Part shown: positions 23,100 through 33,425 of the stretch, in pieces
Numbering within the stretch: the first letter of the stretch is position 1
Layout of the letters: each line of letters begins with the position of its first letter
Translations under genes and position numbers: made by a program
Origin: Gnetum montanum
Lineage: Eukaryota; Streptophyta; Gnetopsida; Gnetales; Gnetaceae
Length of the DNA stretch: 64,000 nt
Direction: 5' to 3'
Assembly: GCA_015680685.1 (NCBI GenBank)
Contig: MNCI01025182.1
Span: forward strand, 169,408-233,407
Notes under the pieces: model-generated
What the model was told of the DNA's origin: nothing
Seen by the model: the letters and a program-made list of their open reading frames with translations, nothing else
Databases searched by the model: none

Positions 23100-24007
23100 T
23101 AAAGATTTCTTAGACATGTTAGCATAAGTCAAATAGGCTCTGAAATAAAAAAAAACATAACCTTGAGCCTATACGACTTGGTCTTGACCTCCTTCACTTA
23201 TTGTGAAGCATTAGTTTGCATGTTGACCTCCATTCCTATTAAGGAGGACATCCCAGTGAATGAACAAGCCATCCACACTGTGATGCTTCCCATGTACCTC
23301 AGGAATCAGGTTTAACACCTCTAGCATTTCGTGATGAGGCAATTAAGGTGTATCTTGAAAAGGGTCAAGTCACCACTACACTAATGTTCATAACTATTTT
23401 CATAGGGCAATGCAAGATTCACAGGGTGCATTTTGACAACAAGATAACAACTAACATCATTCCATTCCTATTCGTCAACAAGCTTGGTCTTGTTGACCAA
23501 ATAAAACCTAGAAAGAAAATGTGCTTGAAGTCCTTTAATGGGTCATGCATTGTTGTATGGGGAATGGTCACAAGAGCTTTCGTAGTAGGAGAGAAATTCC
23601 CCATAATAGTTGAATTCATTATCATTGAGAAGATGCCTAGGTTCAATCTAATCCTAGGAAGGCCTTGGCTAGCCTAATTGTGGGCAGTCTCCTTGCCCAT
23701 CCACCAAAGGATCTACCTTTCCTATGAAGGTGGAGAAGTGATCATACATGGTGAAAATGTAGCCCCTCCAACCATCAATAACATTTACATAGAACAAGGA
23801 TTGGAGGTAGAGTTTCCTGATGACATACCACCCATTGAGGATGAGGGTCAACCTTGTCCAACAGACCTACCCAAAGAACCAAAAGAAGCCAACAACCTTC
23901 CTAAGGAAGCTCTCTGGGCAGGGTTTTCCTTCAGCATCACAGACGAAGGTCTAGGTGAATATTTCCTCATGTTGCCCAAACCCTATGCACCCCCCAACCC
24001 ACATTAA
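23100..24007 (+). pseudogene. Ty3/gypsy aspartic protease remnant, element E1
   Basis: Open pieces 23348-23677 and 23678-24007 are contiguous in one frame, split only by a TAA. The first contains the retropepsin-like core: VHFDNKITTNIIPF, where Asp-Asn-Lys replaces the usual Asp-(Ser/Thr/Gly)-Gly, and then PRFNLILGRPWLA, the conserved ILGRPW block near the C-terminal end. The second begins with LPIHQRIYLSYEGG, as in other plant Ty3/gypsy proteases, and continues into an acidic linker ending KPYAPPNPH. A parallel copy lies at 29139-29886. With the active-site triplet altered it is unlikely to be active. Confidence 0.7.
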
Positions 24008-24600
24008 GTTAAGAAGCAACTATACAACTAAGGCACCCCCTTAGTTCAACATGTGCTAGGTGCCTATTTGCCCCTAATCTTTGCATGCCCCATTTGCCTT
24101 TTGCTTGTGCGATTACATTTCACATGGTTTCTTGTGTTTTACATTATTTATTTTAGTACAAATTTATTCCTTTTTTTTATACATTTTCATTTAGTTTTCT
24201 TATGCATTAAAAAAACACTAAAATACCTAGAAATCTTAAGATTCAAAATTGCAAAAAATAAAAAATAAAAAAAATATGGCCCATCATGGCCTAAAACTAG
24301 CAACCCTTTAAGTTTCATCACAGTAGCCTAAATTTGCCTAAAACTATTGTTACAACCTACCATGGCATAAAACTAGCACCTCATGGCCTGAAATGGCCTA
24401 AAACTATCGCCATGGCCTGCCATGGCCCACCATGGTCTAAAATTGGTAGCACCTTTTTCCTTTTATTTGTGGCCCAAGATAGCCTTAAACTAGCAATCAT
24501 CATGGCCCAAAATGGCCTAAAACTAGCAATGGCACTTTCGCCATGGCCTTAAACTAGCATGAGGCCCACAAGGGGCCTAATTGCACCAACCAGCCACATT
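24008..24600 (+). repeat. Spacer with degenerate TGGCCTAAAACTAGCA repeats
   Basis: After the protease stop comes a T-rich stretch, then from about 24276 to 24575 some ten diverged units of TGGCCYAAAACTAGC. The same kind of spacer follows the second protease copy (30010-30240). Related units, such as CTATGACTATAAACTGGCA, occur at 30390-30570, 34840-34890 and 39770-39960, so the motif belongs to this element family. Confidence 0.7.
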
Positions 24601-24655
24601 ATTAGGAAATGAATGTGAAACTCTACGTAGCATGCAACAACATGGCAAAAAATAT

Positions 24656-24661
24656 TTTATT
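24656..24661 (-). terminator. Poly(A) signal candidate of the antisense gene
   Basis: On the minus strand AATAAA lies about 130 bases after the stop codon at 24792-24794, in A/T-rich sequence, as expected for the 3' end of the minus-strand gene. Confidence 0.45.
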
Positions 24662-24791
24662 ATTACATCTCTATCAATAAAAAATATATATGCAAGGCAT
24701 GCTTGTACAACAAAAATGACCAAAAAACTACAAAGTTGCATAAATAGCAGGGCTACATTAGGACTTCTTAGCCAATGGTGTTCGGTGGGGA

Positions 24792-25208
24792 TTAAGGCTC
24801 TTCTTCCTCTTCCTCTACTGCTTTGCTGGGACTTGCAACATCACTTGGTACCTGATTAAAGAAACATAAAACAATAAATCAATCAACAAATGCATGACAT
24901 ACAAAACTAACCTAATAATAATAATAATAAAGAAACTAACCTAAGAGGCTCCCACATTGATCTCTGAAGGCAATCTATCAAGGCCCACCTCCAAGTGTTA
25001 GAGGATTTTGGCCTCTGATAGCAATGTCCAATCCTCTTGGCCAAAGTTAATACCTACAAGGATCTTGTCTTTTTCCACAGTGGTCCATGTGGGTGGCTCC
25101 ATAAAAAATGTAGCAAAGGAAACCTTCCCTGAGGACATAGCAATCTACCTCTCTAAAGATCCACTCACTACTACATGACAAGTGAACAACTCATAAGTCC
25201 ATGTCCCA
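24792..25208 (-). pseudogene. Exons F and G (C-terminus) of the antisense gene
   Basis: Exon F (24941-25208) reads GKVSFATFFMEPPTWTTVEK, DKILVGINFGQEDWTLLSEA and LDRLPSEINVGAS. The intron upstream of it (about 25209-25286) is tentative because the phase does not fit perfectly. Intron 24852-24940 starts GTTAGT, contains an (AAT)n run and ends TTTAATCAG. Exon G (24792-24851, 20 codons) reads VPSDVASPSKAVEEEEEEP and a TAA stop. The Glu-rich tail ending in a stop, with a poly(A) hexamer 130 bases on, marks the real 3' end. Confidence 0.55.
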
Positions 25209-25286
25209 CTAATTTCCTTAAGGAACATATCATGGCAATGACATTCAACGGACTCCTATTTGTATCATTTAAGGTACACATTTTAC

Positions 25287-26295
25287 TTATTCTTGTAGTG
25301 GTGCTTGTGGTTCTTCTAAATTTTCCTCCATTGATACACCTTTGCATTGTAATCCTTCAAATCTTGGTTTTTCAGGCTAGCAAGTCCATCTACAACCTTT
25401 GCTCGATAATCTCTCTAGTGGCCTCATTCTTGCCCTAGATTGTTAACTAGTACTTGGAATAGTCAATCTTGGCTATCCACTAGCTACTATTCCCTCATGT
25501 GTGAAGCACAAGAAAATCGTAACAGGACTGCAAGTCCTTTATCTTAGCATTTTGGTTCATTGCCCTATCCTAAAGCTTATGCATCCATTTCCCTAGGTGC
25601 TCATTTGTGTGCCTGCAAACCCATAACACTTTTTCACATGAAAGTGTGCACTTACTCACTACCTCATACATGTAGTGGGGTACTTGCTCCACCTCAAGGG
25701 AAAAGTTAGGGATGACATTCACTTTGGCTGACCTACTTAGATCCTAGTGAAGCTTAGAACCTATTGGGATACAACAAGCAGATCAACATTAGCCACAGAC
25801 TATGTTTCAAATTAGTAAAGCAAGATAAGTAAAGAAACATCACATGCATACTGAGCTTGGGATCTACCTACTTTAGGCGATCCACCATTTCCTCAACCAA
25901 ACCTTCCATGAAGGTGAACTTGTCAGGTGCTTCTACCCATGGCTCCATGCGGTACATAAAGGTGGATACTAGATTGCTAGTAGGTACCTCTACAGCTATA
26001 ATGTAATAACACATTTAGCAACAATCAAATAGCTTAAGATGCAAGAGTAGAAAGAGAGCAATGATAGATGACAAATTAAAGCACATACTTAGCAAACACT
26101 CAGGTGTGAGAGCAAGGGGATCACCCAATTACATACCATCAAAGAGGTTATCAAAATCACCCCCATCAAACTAATGTAGTCCCTCCTCCTCCAACTATTG
26201 GAGGACCTCTATAGCCTAACATAGCTCCTCCTCTTATGCCTCTCCCTTAGTTTGAGAAGGGGCCTCCTCTGCTACTACTTCGGTAGCCCTCTCAC
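25287..26295 (-). pseudogene. Exons C, D, E of the antisense gene
   Basis: Exon C (26089-26295) reads ERATEVVAEEAPSQTKGEA and then FDGGDFDNLFDGM; it is strongly acidic, but its phase does not match the end of exon B, so an indel is likely. Intron 25996-26088 runs from GTATGTGC to ATTATAG. Exon D (25852-25995) reads TVEVPTSNLVSTFMYRMEPW and then VEAPDKFTFMEGLVEEMVDR with a single stop. Intron 25761-25851 runs from GTATGCAT to CCCAATAG. Exon E reads ARVNV-like text, then FSLEVEQVPHYMYEVVSKC, WVCRHTNEHLGKWMHK and NEATREIIEQR; its later half looks like a coiled coil. The frame stays sensible across both introns. Confidence 0.55.
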
Positions 26296-26468
26296 CTAAT
26301 CCCAAAAATTCACACACATGTCAAGATTATCATTTTAACATTTAGCATAACAACTTAGCATAATATAACATAGCGTAGAAAGACTAAAAAAGCATTTAAT
26401 AACTCATAATAACCTACAATATTCATGCATAAGTCACAAAACTTCAAGTAGATCTTCTTGCGACTCAC

Positions 26469-27675
26469 CTTTTCAACCTCTCATAAAGGCTCCTCTACGG
26501 GATGTGGCCTCTTAATCTTTGCCTTAGATAGTTCTATTTTCTTAGCAATGTAACACTCCACCCTAGCCACATTTCTATTATTAGTCAGTGAGGCCTCACC
26601 TACACTATCACATGAGTAGTGAGATCACCCCAAGTGACTTCTAGTCATTATAGAGAATGACTCACTAATTGCCTCTGGGGGATCCTGCACTTGTGTGGTA
26701 GCAAACAAGTGCTTGATCCATGGCTTCAAGAGTTGTATGTGGTCTTGCACCATCCATTGTCCATTGTCACGAACCATTAGAAGCTTTGCAAACCTTTGTA
26801 GGTATCTTGTGAAGAATGCAAAGTGCACATATGACATTGCTTGGAGGTTGTAGCACAATTTGACAATCTTGGCACGTATGCCACTGGCAATGTGAGAGGC
26901 TAGTTATCCCTTGTGTCCTCCTCTAGCATGTCCATCATCACTCAAGCTTGCTCCACCCCAAGTATTTTCCCTTGGTAGAGAAGCTTTGGAAATTCATAAG
27001 CACAAAAGAGAGGGTAAAGCTCCTAGACCACAAGCACCTACACATTCTTAATGAGTATGCCTTTGTCAGATCGAGAAGCTCCTAGCCACTCATCAATATC
27101 ACCTTAGTGGTCCATCCCTTTGTTTGTCTTATTAATGACTAATGGGCCATTAGAGGAAAGGCCAAAGAAGTTTGCAAAGAAGTCATCAATAAGGTCTAGG
27201 ATCATCCTCACATCATGTACCTACGTGACAAAGTGATGGGTGTTTTTGTTGAAGGAATCAATAATGGTGACCATTTTGGCCACGAGAATGCTTGGGCTAA
27301 GGGCCAAGAAAAGGTCCATTAGCCTAGTCCATGTAAGCCTACTGGTCAACTTCATTGGGACCTATTGGCATAACCAATGCTGCGCACCCTTAACATCACC
27401 ATATGTGGGATAACAACGTGCATGATAGTGGTGGTGGAATTGATGCCTTCTCAACACTGGGCACACTAGCCATGCACTTTGCATCTAGCCAGCCATGGGT
27501 CTAACACCTCTTGTAGGCCTTCGGATACTAGTGAGGGTAGTCCATCAAGTTGGATCCAAGCTACATGAGTATCCTTGCACAGACACTCTCATAGGATGAA
27601 AATTCCTATAGGGTGGTGCAAGTTAGGTTCAGGGCTCCCTCCTCATCGTGCAAGCCATGCTTGTCAATGCTAAAC
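26469..27675 (-). pseudogene. Exon B of the antisense gene, unknown function
   Basis: It begins after ...TTTGTTGCCAG at 27676 and joins exon A in phase 2 to read GFSIDKHGLHDEEGAL. A frame change near 27430-27500 leads into HARCYPTYGDVKGAQHWL, LFLALSPSILVAKMVTIID and LIDDFFANFFG. Another near 26890 leads into YVHFAFFTRYLQRFAKLLM and VQDHIQLLKPWIKHLF (26625-26858). It ends at a consensus donor, GAAAAG|GTGAGT. I do not recognise the domain. Stops are mainly TAG/TAA/TGA at positions compatible with Gln or Trp. Confidence 0.45.
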
Positions 27676-27753
27676 CTGGCAACAAACATGAGTAGTTAGC
27701 ACCTTAGTATGAGCCAATAGCTAAAAAAAGGCAAACATTAGAGGAACAGTTAC

Positions 27754-28206
27754 CCTCTAACATAGTACACTATCCCAGGTGGGTTCTAGAATAGAGTATG
27801 CAAACACCAAGCAACAAAGAGAGTGTTGCTCTTACAGTAACAACTAAATTCTAGCATTGTCCAAATCTTAGACAAAGGCCTAATGCCCCTAGGGCCTCAG
27901 CCTAAACCTCCTGCTCCTCCATCATCGATGATAGGCTCATTGGACATGAACCTCAAAATGCTCTTATTTGCCCCAGGTAGTAATGTCTCTATGATGACAC
28001 TAGTAGCTTTCGCTGCTAAGTGTGACCACATCATTATATTGAAGTGTTGAAGTAGGAATTCCATGAACTTGCATGCTCCTAGCCAAAACCATACCGACTA
28101 GTGACCCACACTCATGTTTGGTGTAGGCATGTTTAGTATGGGCTTGTTCATATAACAAAGGATGCCAACAAGCTCCACCATGATGAAAATTGGCTTCAAT
28201 AATACC
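27754..28206 (-). pseudogene. Exon A: FCP1/NLI-interacting-factor-like phosphatase domain
   Basis: 453 bases, one frame without indels, 150 codons with stops at 36, 103 and 140. The order of motifs fits the FCP1 homology (HAD-type phosphatase) fold. VELVGILCYMN at 10-20 stands in place of the DxDx(T/V/N)G catalytic loop. GACKFMEFL at 43-51 and IMMWS at 57-61 give the W(S/T) motif II. ETLLPG is at 73-78, RPLSKIW at 109-115 supplies the Lys, NTLFVAW at 127-133 stands where NTLLVDD is usual, and NPPG is at 141-144. The catalytic Asp of motif I and the Asp pair of the last motif are absent, so even before the stops it may have been a pseudophosphatase. It begins after an intron acceptor (CTTGAGGTTGTAG) and ends at AGAGG|GTAACTG. 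The family call is by eye. Confidence 0.55.
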
Positions 28207-28311
28207 CTACAACCTCAAGAGCAACAAAAATTATTAGTATACATTAGATGCATGAAAATACACTTAGCAAAATTAGCAAAGTTAACATAGGATAAGCATA
28301 ACTTAGTAGAA

Positions 28312-28430
28312 ACTATATCCATAGGATTCCCTATTGGCCTCGCAAGTATAGGATATCAATACATACATTTGAGACACTGAGTGCTCACTAGGTTACAACA
28401 TTAACATAGTGTTAGCATTTGACCCTTTGT
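28312..28430 (+). repeat. Fragment of the Tat-like element leader
   Basis: From CTATATCCATAGG to GTTAGCATTT this stretch matches 33320-33430 in the third LTR-leader unit, sharing GCAAGTATAGGA and ATCAATACATACATTTGA. It marks where element sequence resumes upstream of the 5' end of the antisense gene and suggests a junction at about 28312. Confidence 0.65.
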
Positions 28431-29886
28431 GGTCAAGGTCCTGTAGCAATCATCTGCTAAGACATTAAACTAGCAACCAAACCAACCATCCACGAAGATG
28501 TTAAATTGGCATGATGTAGCAACAACGACCACTAAGCAACCTTTCTTCATCAAGGTGATAGAAAGAGTTGGCCCCACAACTCCTAAACCACCATTTGTCA
28601 TAAGGGTGCCACAACGTGATGGCCCCTCACCTACCTAAAGCCCAATAGTGGGCAACATATCTATCTCTCATGCTTCAAGGGCTAACCCCACTAGCAACTT
28701 GGGTAGGCCTAATAAATGGTAATGTAAGAGGATGAATGAGTGCCTCACAACCCCCATGGCCTAAGAAAAGGCCATAACTAGTAAGTAACAACCAAACACT
28801 AGGGCCCTTGCACCCAAGTAGGCCAAGCAACCCAAGCCTAAGTCCCCTCCATGAGAGATCCATCTCTCAAGCCACATGGAGGAAGTCAAGGCCAACATAA
28901 TGACCAATGACATGGACTTTGTAGTTGTACTAACCTAGGTGAAATGAATGCTTAAGAAAAAGAACACGACGTTGAGCTTGTATGACCTAGTCATGACCTC
29001 ATTTGCTCATCACCAAGCATTGGCCCAGATGTTGGCCTCCATTCTTGTTACAGAGGACATCCCTATAGATGAGAATACCATCCATGCAATGATGTTTCCC
29101 CTTGCAAGATAGGAATCAAGTTCAACATCCCTACCATTTCATGATGATGTAGTCAAGGTCAACCCTAAATGAGGGGAGGTCACTACAGCTCTGTTATCAA
29201 TTAGCATACGTGTTGGGAAGTCCACCATTTGCAGAGTGCATGTTAATGATGGTGCAACAACAAACATGATCCTATACTTTTTCATTGACAAGCTAGGCTT
29301 GATAAATGAAATCAAGCCAACTAAAATCACGTGTCTAAAATCCTTCAACAGATAATGCATTGCCATCATGGGTACAATCAACTTCATGGTAGGAGAGTAA
29401 TTCCCCACTAGCGTAGATTTCATTATCATAGAGGAGATGTCAGGTTTCAACCTAATCTTGGGTTGGCCTTGGCTAGCTCAACTATAGGCCATCTCCTCTC
29501 CCATCCGCCAAGAAGTCCACCTTTCATACGAAGGTGGTCAAGTTATCATCCATGATGATAATGTCTCCCCTATGACTACCCACAACATAGACATGGAGCA
29601 AGTGTCAGAGGTGGAGTTTCTTGCTGGTACACCTATGACAACCAATGCAATGCCTAAGGCTAACACATCCAAACAAGTGGTTGAAGCCAACAGTCTCATA
29701 GAGGATCCTAAGCCTTTTGCACCTCCTAATCCACACTTGGTTAGAAAGCAACTATGTGACCAAGAGTTTCCCTTGGCCAAAAATGTGCTAGGTGCTTGCC
29801 TACCCCTTACCTCCACTTGCCATGCATTTTTTACTTTCGTTTGCATTGCACTAGCCTACACATTTACATTTTTCCTGCTTGCTTAG
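28431..29886 (+). pseudogene. Second gag-protease remnant, element E2
   Basis: From about 28840 the frame parallels 23040-24060 of E1: HMEEVKAN, a stretch ending in SLYDLVMTS, then the protease core VHVNDGATTNMILYF (Asp-Gly-Ala at the active site), FNLILGWPWLA, IRQEVHLSYEGGQVIIHDD and the linker ending KPFAPPNPH. The open piece 29572-29886 has only the linker. Stops interrupt the core several times. E1 and E2 differ by many substitutions, so they are separate insertions or an old duplication and not a recent copy. Confidence 0.65.
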
Positions 29887-31690
29887 ATCACATATTTCAT
29901 TTTGTTCAAGTATTTTTTCTTTGCTTACATATTTATCAACTTAGCTTATGCATTGCATTTGAAAAATATCAAAAACACATAAAAATCATAAAACTAAAAC
30001 TGCAAAGAAAAAAACACATGACTTGAAAATGCCTTAAACTAGCCCATGGCCTAGAATGGCTTTAAACTAGCAACCTATGGCTTGCCATGGTCTTAAACTA
30101 GCAATGTATGATCCAAAATGGCCTTAAACCATTTGTGACGGCTTGAAATGACCAAAAGCTAGCAATACTTGATAGCCTGAAATGGCCTAAAACTACTATT
30201 GCAACCTGAAATGACCTAAAACTATTGCTCTTTGTGTTGCTTTCCTTTCATTTGTGCATTTTAACTCTATTTATGATAGGTTCCACTTGATATTATTTTT
30301 CTAGTTGATTTTTGCAGGATCTTGCAAGCACACAACATGACTATGCATGCAACATCGCACCTCATACAAGCAAGGTAAGCACTCATCCACCATGATGCAA
30401 AAAGCTGGCATAGATAGCCCACTATGACTATAAACTGGCACAGATCATCATTGGGTCATGACGTTAAATTGGCATAACAGCTCATCTACTATGATGTTAA
30501 ATTATCAAACAACAGTCTACTAGGACTATAAACTAGCACTCCACAGTCTACTAGGACCTTAACTTAGATTCATGCACTTGCAACATCATGGCTTCCCACC
30601 ATTCTGCTAATATTTTGGAGCAGCTATCATTGGTGTAAACTTTAGAGGAGTCGTAGCATCATCGCCTTGGCACTTTCACTAGCTTTCTGAGCACTTGCAA
30701 TTGGCACAGCATTTGACACATTTACAACATATTCACATCCAACACTTGCAACATCTTCACATTTGACATTTGCATTTGCATGTCATGTTGTGTGGTTTTC
30801 TTGTCTTCTCAGAGTTGTGTTCATAGGGAAAAGCCTCAAAGATAGTCATGTAGAGATGCATCTCATTGCATCTACAAGTTGTCACATTGCTCGAATGTGC
30901 ATGATTGAACTAGTTAAGCCACTCAAGAGTGCACATCCCCCTCATATTGTTATAGCCTATGCACATCCACTCCGTCATTCCAAAAGCCTCGTATCCCTTG
31001 CATACTCACGATTGCATATCCCTCTGATGCATAAGCATTGTGACACATATGGCATTCTCTTCATGTAAATCATAGAACCCAAGGTGGACATAACACAACT
31101 TGTCTTGTGGTGAGCCTCTGTTGGCTAGTCAAAGCTCAAGCATATGTAACACAACTCATCCCAGGGAGGAAACACCTATCCTATAGACGTAATGCAATTG
31201 CATCAAAGCAAAGCCCATTTACTCGATGGCCCACACCTTGCAAATAGCATTCAATAGTAAGTAAAGCAAAGAAGAAAAATAATAAAAATTAAAAAATAAA
31301 AAAAATAAAAAAAAAGAATGGGAAAAACCACTTCCCTAAGCAAATTAACAATGCTATAGCTTTGCAACCAACCTAGCCTTGGATCAACCTTGACTCTCTC
31401 ATGAGAACTTCAATGAGAGGTCAACATTTCAAGGGCAAGCCACTTCATGCCATGGTCACCATTAGCTATGCTAACTTTGCATCTTGCATCACGATACATT
31501 GTTTGCATTTCATCTACTTAGCACATTACGTACAAACTTTTCCCTAGCATACCCTTATCCACAACACTCTTAAACATAATGGAACGAGACTTGATCCAGT
31601 ACCAATGAGTGATGTTGGTGGCATGTCTGCTATGATGTTTTTCAATTCTTTGTCAACGTCTTTCAGGCTACTCCCCTAAACATCAACAAA
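29887..31690 (+). mobile_element. Spacer and 3' internal region of pol-less element E2
   Basis: The T-rich spacer and TGGCCTTAAACTAGC repeats (30010-30240) are followed at 30325 by TTGCAGGATCTTGCAAG, which parallels 35036-35060 just upstream of the RT in element E3. Within about 40 bases the sequence jumps to AGCAAGGTAAGC (30370-30380), which parallels AGCAAGGTAAGA (39747-39757) just after the integrase of E3. The rest to 31690 matches 39760-41260. So E2 lacks the whole reverse transcriptase-RNase H-integrase part (4-4.7 kb in E3). It ends at the polypurine run AAAGAGGGG (31688-31696). Confidence 0.6.
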
Positions 31691-31696
31691 GAGGGG
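31688..31696 (+). other. Polypurine tract of element E2
   Basis: AAAGAGGGG followed by CCATTGAAACACC. The counterpart AAAGAGAGG at 41259-41267 precedes the LTR unit at 41268, so the LTR should start within a few bases of the tract. Confidence 0.55.
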
Positions 31697-32037
31697 CCAT
31701 TGAAACACCACAAAATTTTAGGTCTCAGCATCTTAACTACAAATTTGACTAAGTGTCAAAATGGTGGCACTTTGCCCAAATTTTTCTAAGTGTTGAGTGT
31801 AGTCAGCTCCAACTGCTAGATTTGCAAAATTTTTCTAAGTGTTAGAATGCTGGCACTTTCTACAACTTTTTCAAAGTGCTAGGAACATGATCTCCACTAC
31901 AGTAGAGTGTAGTTAGCTTCAATGAACAATTTTCTACAATTTTGACTAAGTTTTAGAATGATGACACAAGCTACAAAATGTTTTCTAAGTGTTATGGTAT
32001 GCTCAACATTATAGCTTCTATGCTTTGCTATGCTCGA

Positions 32038-32330
32038 GAGCATAGCAAATGTAGCCAACACACAAATGGCCAGTTTTGCAAAAATTTTCTAAGTGTTGTG
32101 CTATACTTTGCATTGTAGCTACTACACTTGACATTGTAGCTACTACACTCAAGAGAGTAGCAAGCATAGCCAACACATAGATGGCTAGTTTTACAAAATT
32201 TTTCTAAGTGTTGTGTTGCTCTACTCACTACTATAGCTGCTACACTCGAGAGAGTAGCAAGCATAGCCAACACACAAATGGCTAATTCTGCAAAATTTTT
32301 CCAGGTGTTGTGCTGCTTCACTCGCTACTA
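32038..32330. repeat. Tandem repeat in U3 of copy B
   Basis: Three copies of a unit of about 96-115 bases, starting near 32038, 32153 and 32249, each with GCATAGCCAACACA and then TTTTTCTAAGTGTTGTG. The minus-strand frames over this stretch are produced by the repeat. Confidence 0.8.
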
Positions 32331-32733
32331 TAGTTGCTATGCTCTCCATTATAACTATTATGCACTTCCTACCTACAGCACCACCACATGGCGCTTGATC
32401 CACATTTTGGGCTAACCCTAGCCTTATAAATACCCTAGACCCCCAACGTTTCAGGGGTTGGCAGTTGGCACTTTCATTTGCCATTTGACATTTTGACATC
32501 TTGGCACTTAGCTCCATGGGAAAATAAGACCTAGAGCACACCACACTAGCAGAGAGGCATAACTGCACTACATGATACATTACAACCTCATTGTAGCCCT
32601 ACACCGCATGGTACACTATGACCCCATTGTAGCCCTACACCATACTGTACATCGCGGCCCAGTTGTAGCGCTACACTGCATGGTACACCATAGCCTCATT
32701 ACAGCCCTATAGAGCACCACAAGGTACACTACA

Positions 32734-32775
32734 ATGGCCAACCTGGTAGGCATGGTTCATCACAGTGAATGCTAA
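32734..32775 (+). pseudogene. Broken leader ORF (copy B)
   Basis: ATG in the context CTACAATGGCC, then MANLVGMVHHSEC and a stop. Out of frame downstream the block ETMTMLP reappears (about 32797), so this copy of the leader ORF is frameshifted while those at 17541, 19235, 42419 and 44135 stay open. Confidence 0.45.
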
Positions 32776-33425
32776 ACTTCATGGCCTGACACCACCGAGA
32801 CTATGACTATGCTTCCATGATGCCTGTTGTACACTATGTACCTTCTAAAACCCTTTTGGAATTAACTATGCTCTCATTTGGGGATTTGTTCCATTTCTCT
32901 CCCCCATTTCTAGCATTTTCTTGCATTTTTCTTACATCTTTTTGCACTTTTTCAAGCATTGTCATGTTGTACTATGCTCGAGTGGTAGTCTCTGCAGGTT
33001 GACATCCTCATTTCAATTGAAACCCTTAGGTATGCTTGCCCCCATTCCTTGGCTATGCTCAATACTTAGCACAACAAAACACCACTTTGACACTTAGCAT
33101 CATTTCACATTATTTGCATTTGCATTTCAACTAACCATGCCACCCCTGGTTACACTCAATATCCCAATTATAGTTAGCAAAGTCCCTATTCAATTAACAA
33201 GACCATCCAAGGCACTCCACCTCCATTTTATAGTAAGGCCCTCGTGTGGAGGCGGGGTTAGGCTATGCACTCACGAACCCCTTGGTGTTCTAGCCACTGA
33301 CGCTTTTGATCATTACACTATATCCATAGGGTATCCTATAGGCCCTGCAAGTATAGGACATCAATACATACATTTGATGCACTTGGTGCTCACTAGGGTA
33401 TAGCATTAACATAGCATTAGCATTT

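Larger units (their letters stand above)
24792..28206 (-). pseudogene. Decayed multi-exon antisense gene with FCP1-like exon
   Basis: Minus-strand exons deduced from GT...AG boundaries and open frames: A 27754-28206, B 26469-27675, C 26089-26295, D 25852-25995, E about 25287-25760, F 24941-about 25208, G 24792-24851 (TAA at 24792-24794). Introns are 78-173 bases. C-D and D-E join in phase 1 and F-G in phase 0, keeping sensible frames. Exon A resembles an FCP1/NIF phosphatase domain. Exon B has at least two frameshifts. Exon C is acidic, D has MEPWVEAPDKFTF, E is charged and coiled-coil-like, and G ends in a run of Glu. Many stops fit former CAG/CAA codons. The gene lies antisense between the E1 protease spacer and a piece of element leader at 28312-28430. 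It is 5'-truncated: an acceptor precedes exon A but no upstream exon is seen. Whether the element carries it or it is a host gene hit by insertions is open. Confidence 0.65.
31697..33425 (+). repeat. Long LTR-leader unit of the Tat-like element (copy B)
   Basis: U3-like half with TTTTTCTAAGTGTT modules, a TATA box at 32425-32432, and the leader ORF start at 32734 (a stop follows after 13 codons, so this copy of the ORF is broken). Its U3 has expanded into a tandem repeat at 32038-32330. It is the 3' LTR of E2 by its polypurine tract, and it is more diverged from A, C and D than those are from each other. Confidence 0.6.

Noticed and set aside
29538-29846. Minus-strand ORF of 102 codons over the protease linker
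   Set aside because: Shadow of the plus-strand gag/protease frame, which shows the family motifs.
32028-32580. Minus-strand ORFs of 97 and 119 codons
   Set aside because: They lie over the U3 tandem repeat and have no counterpart in the other LTR units.
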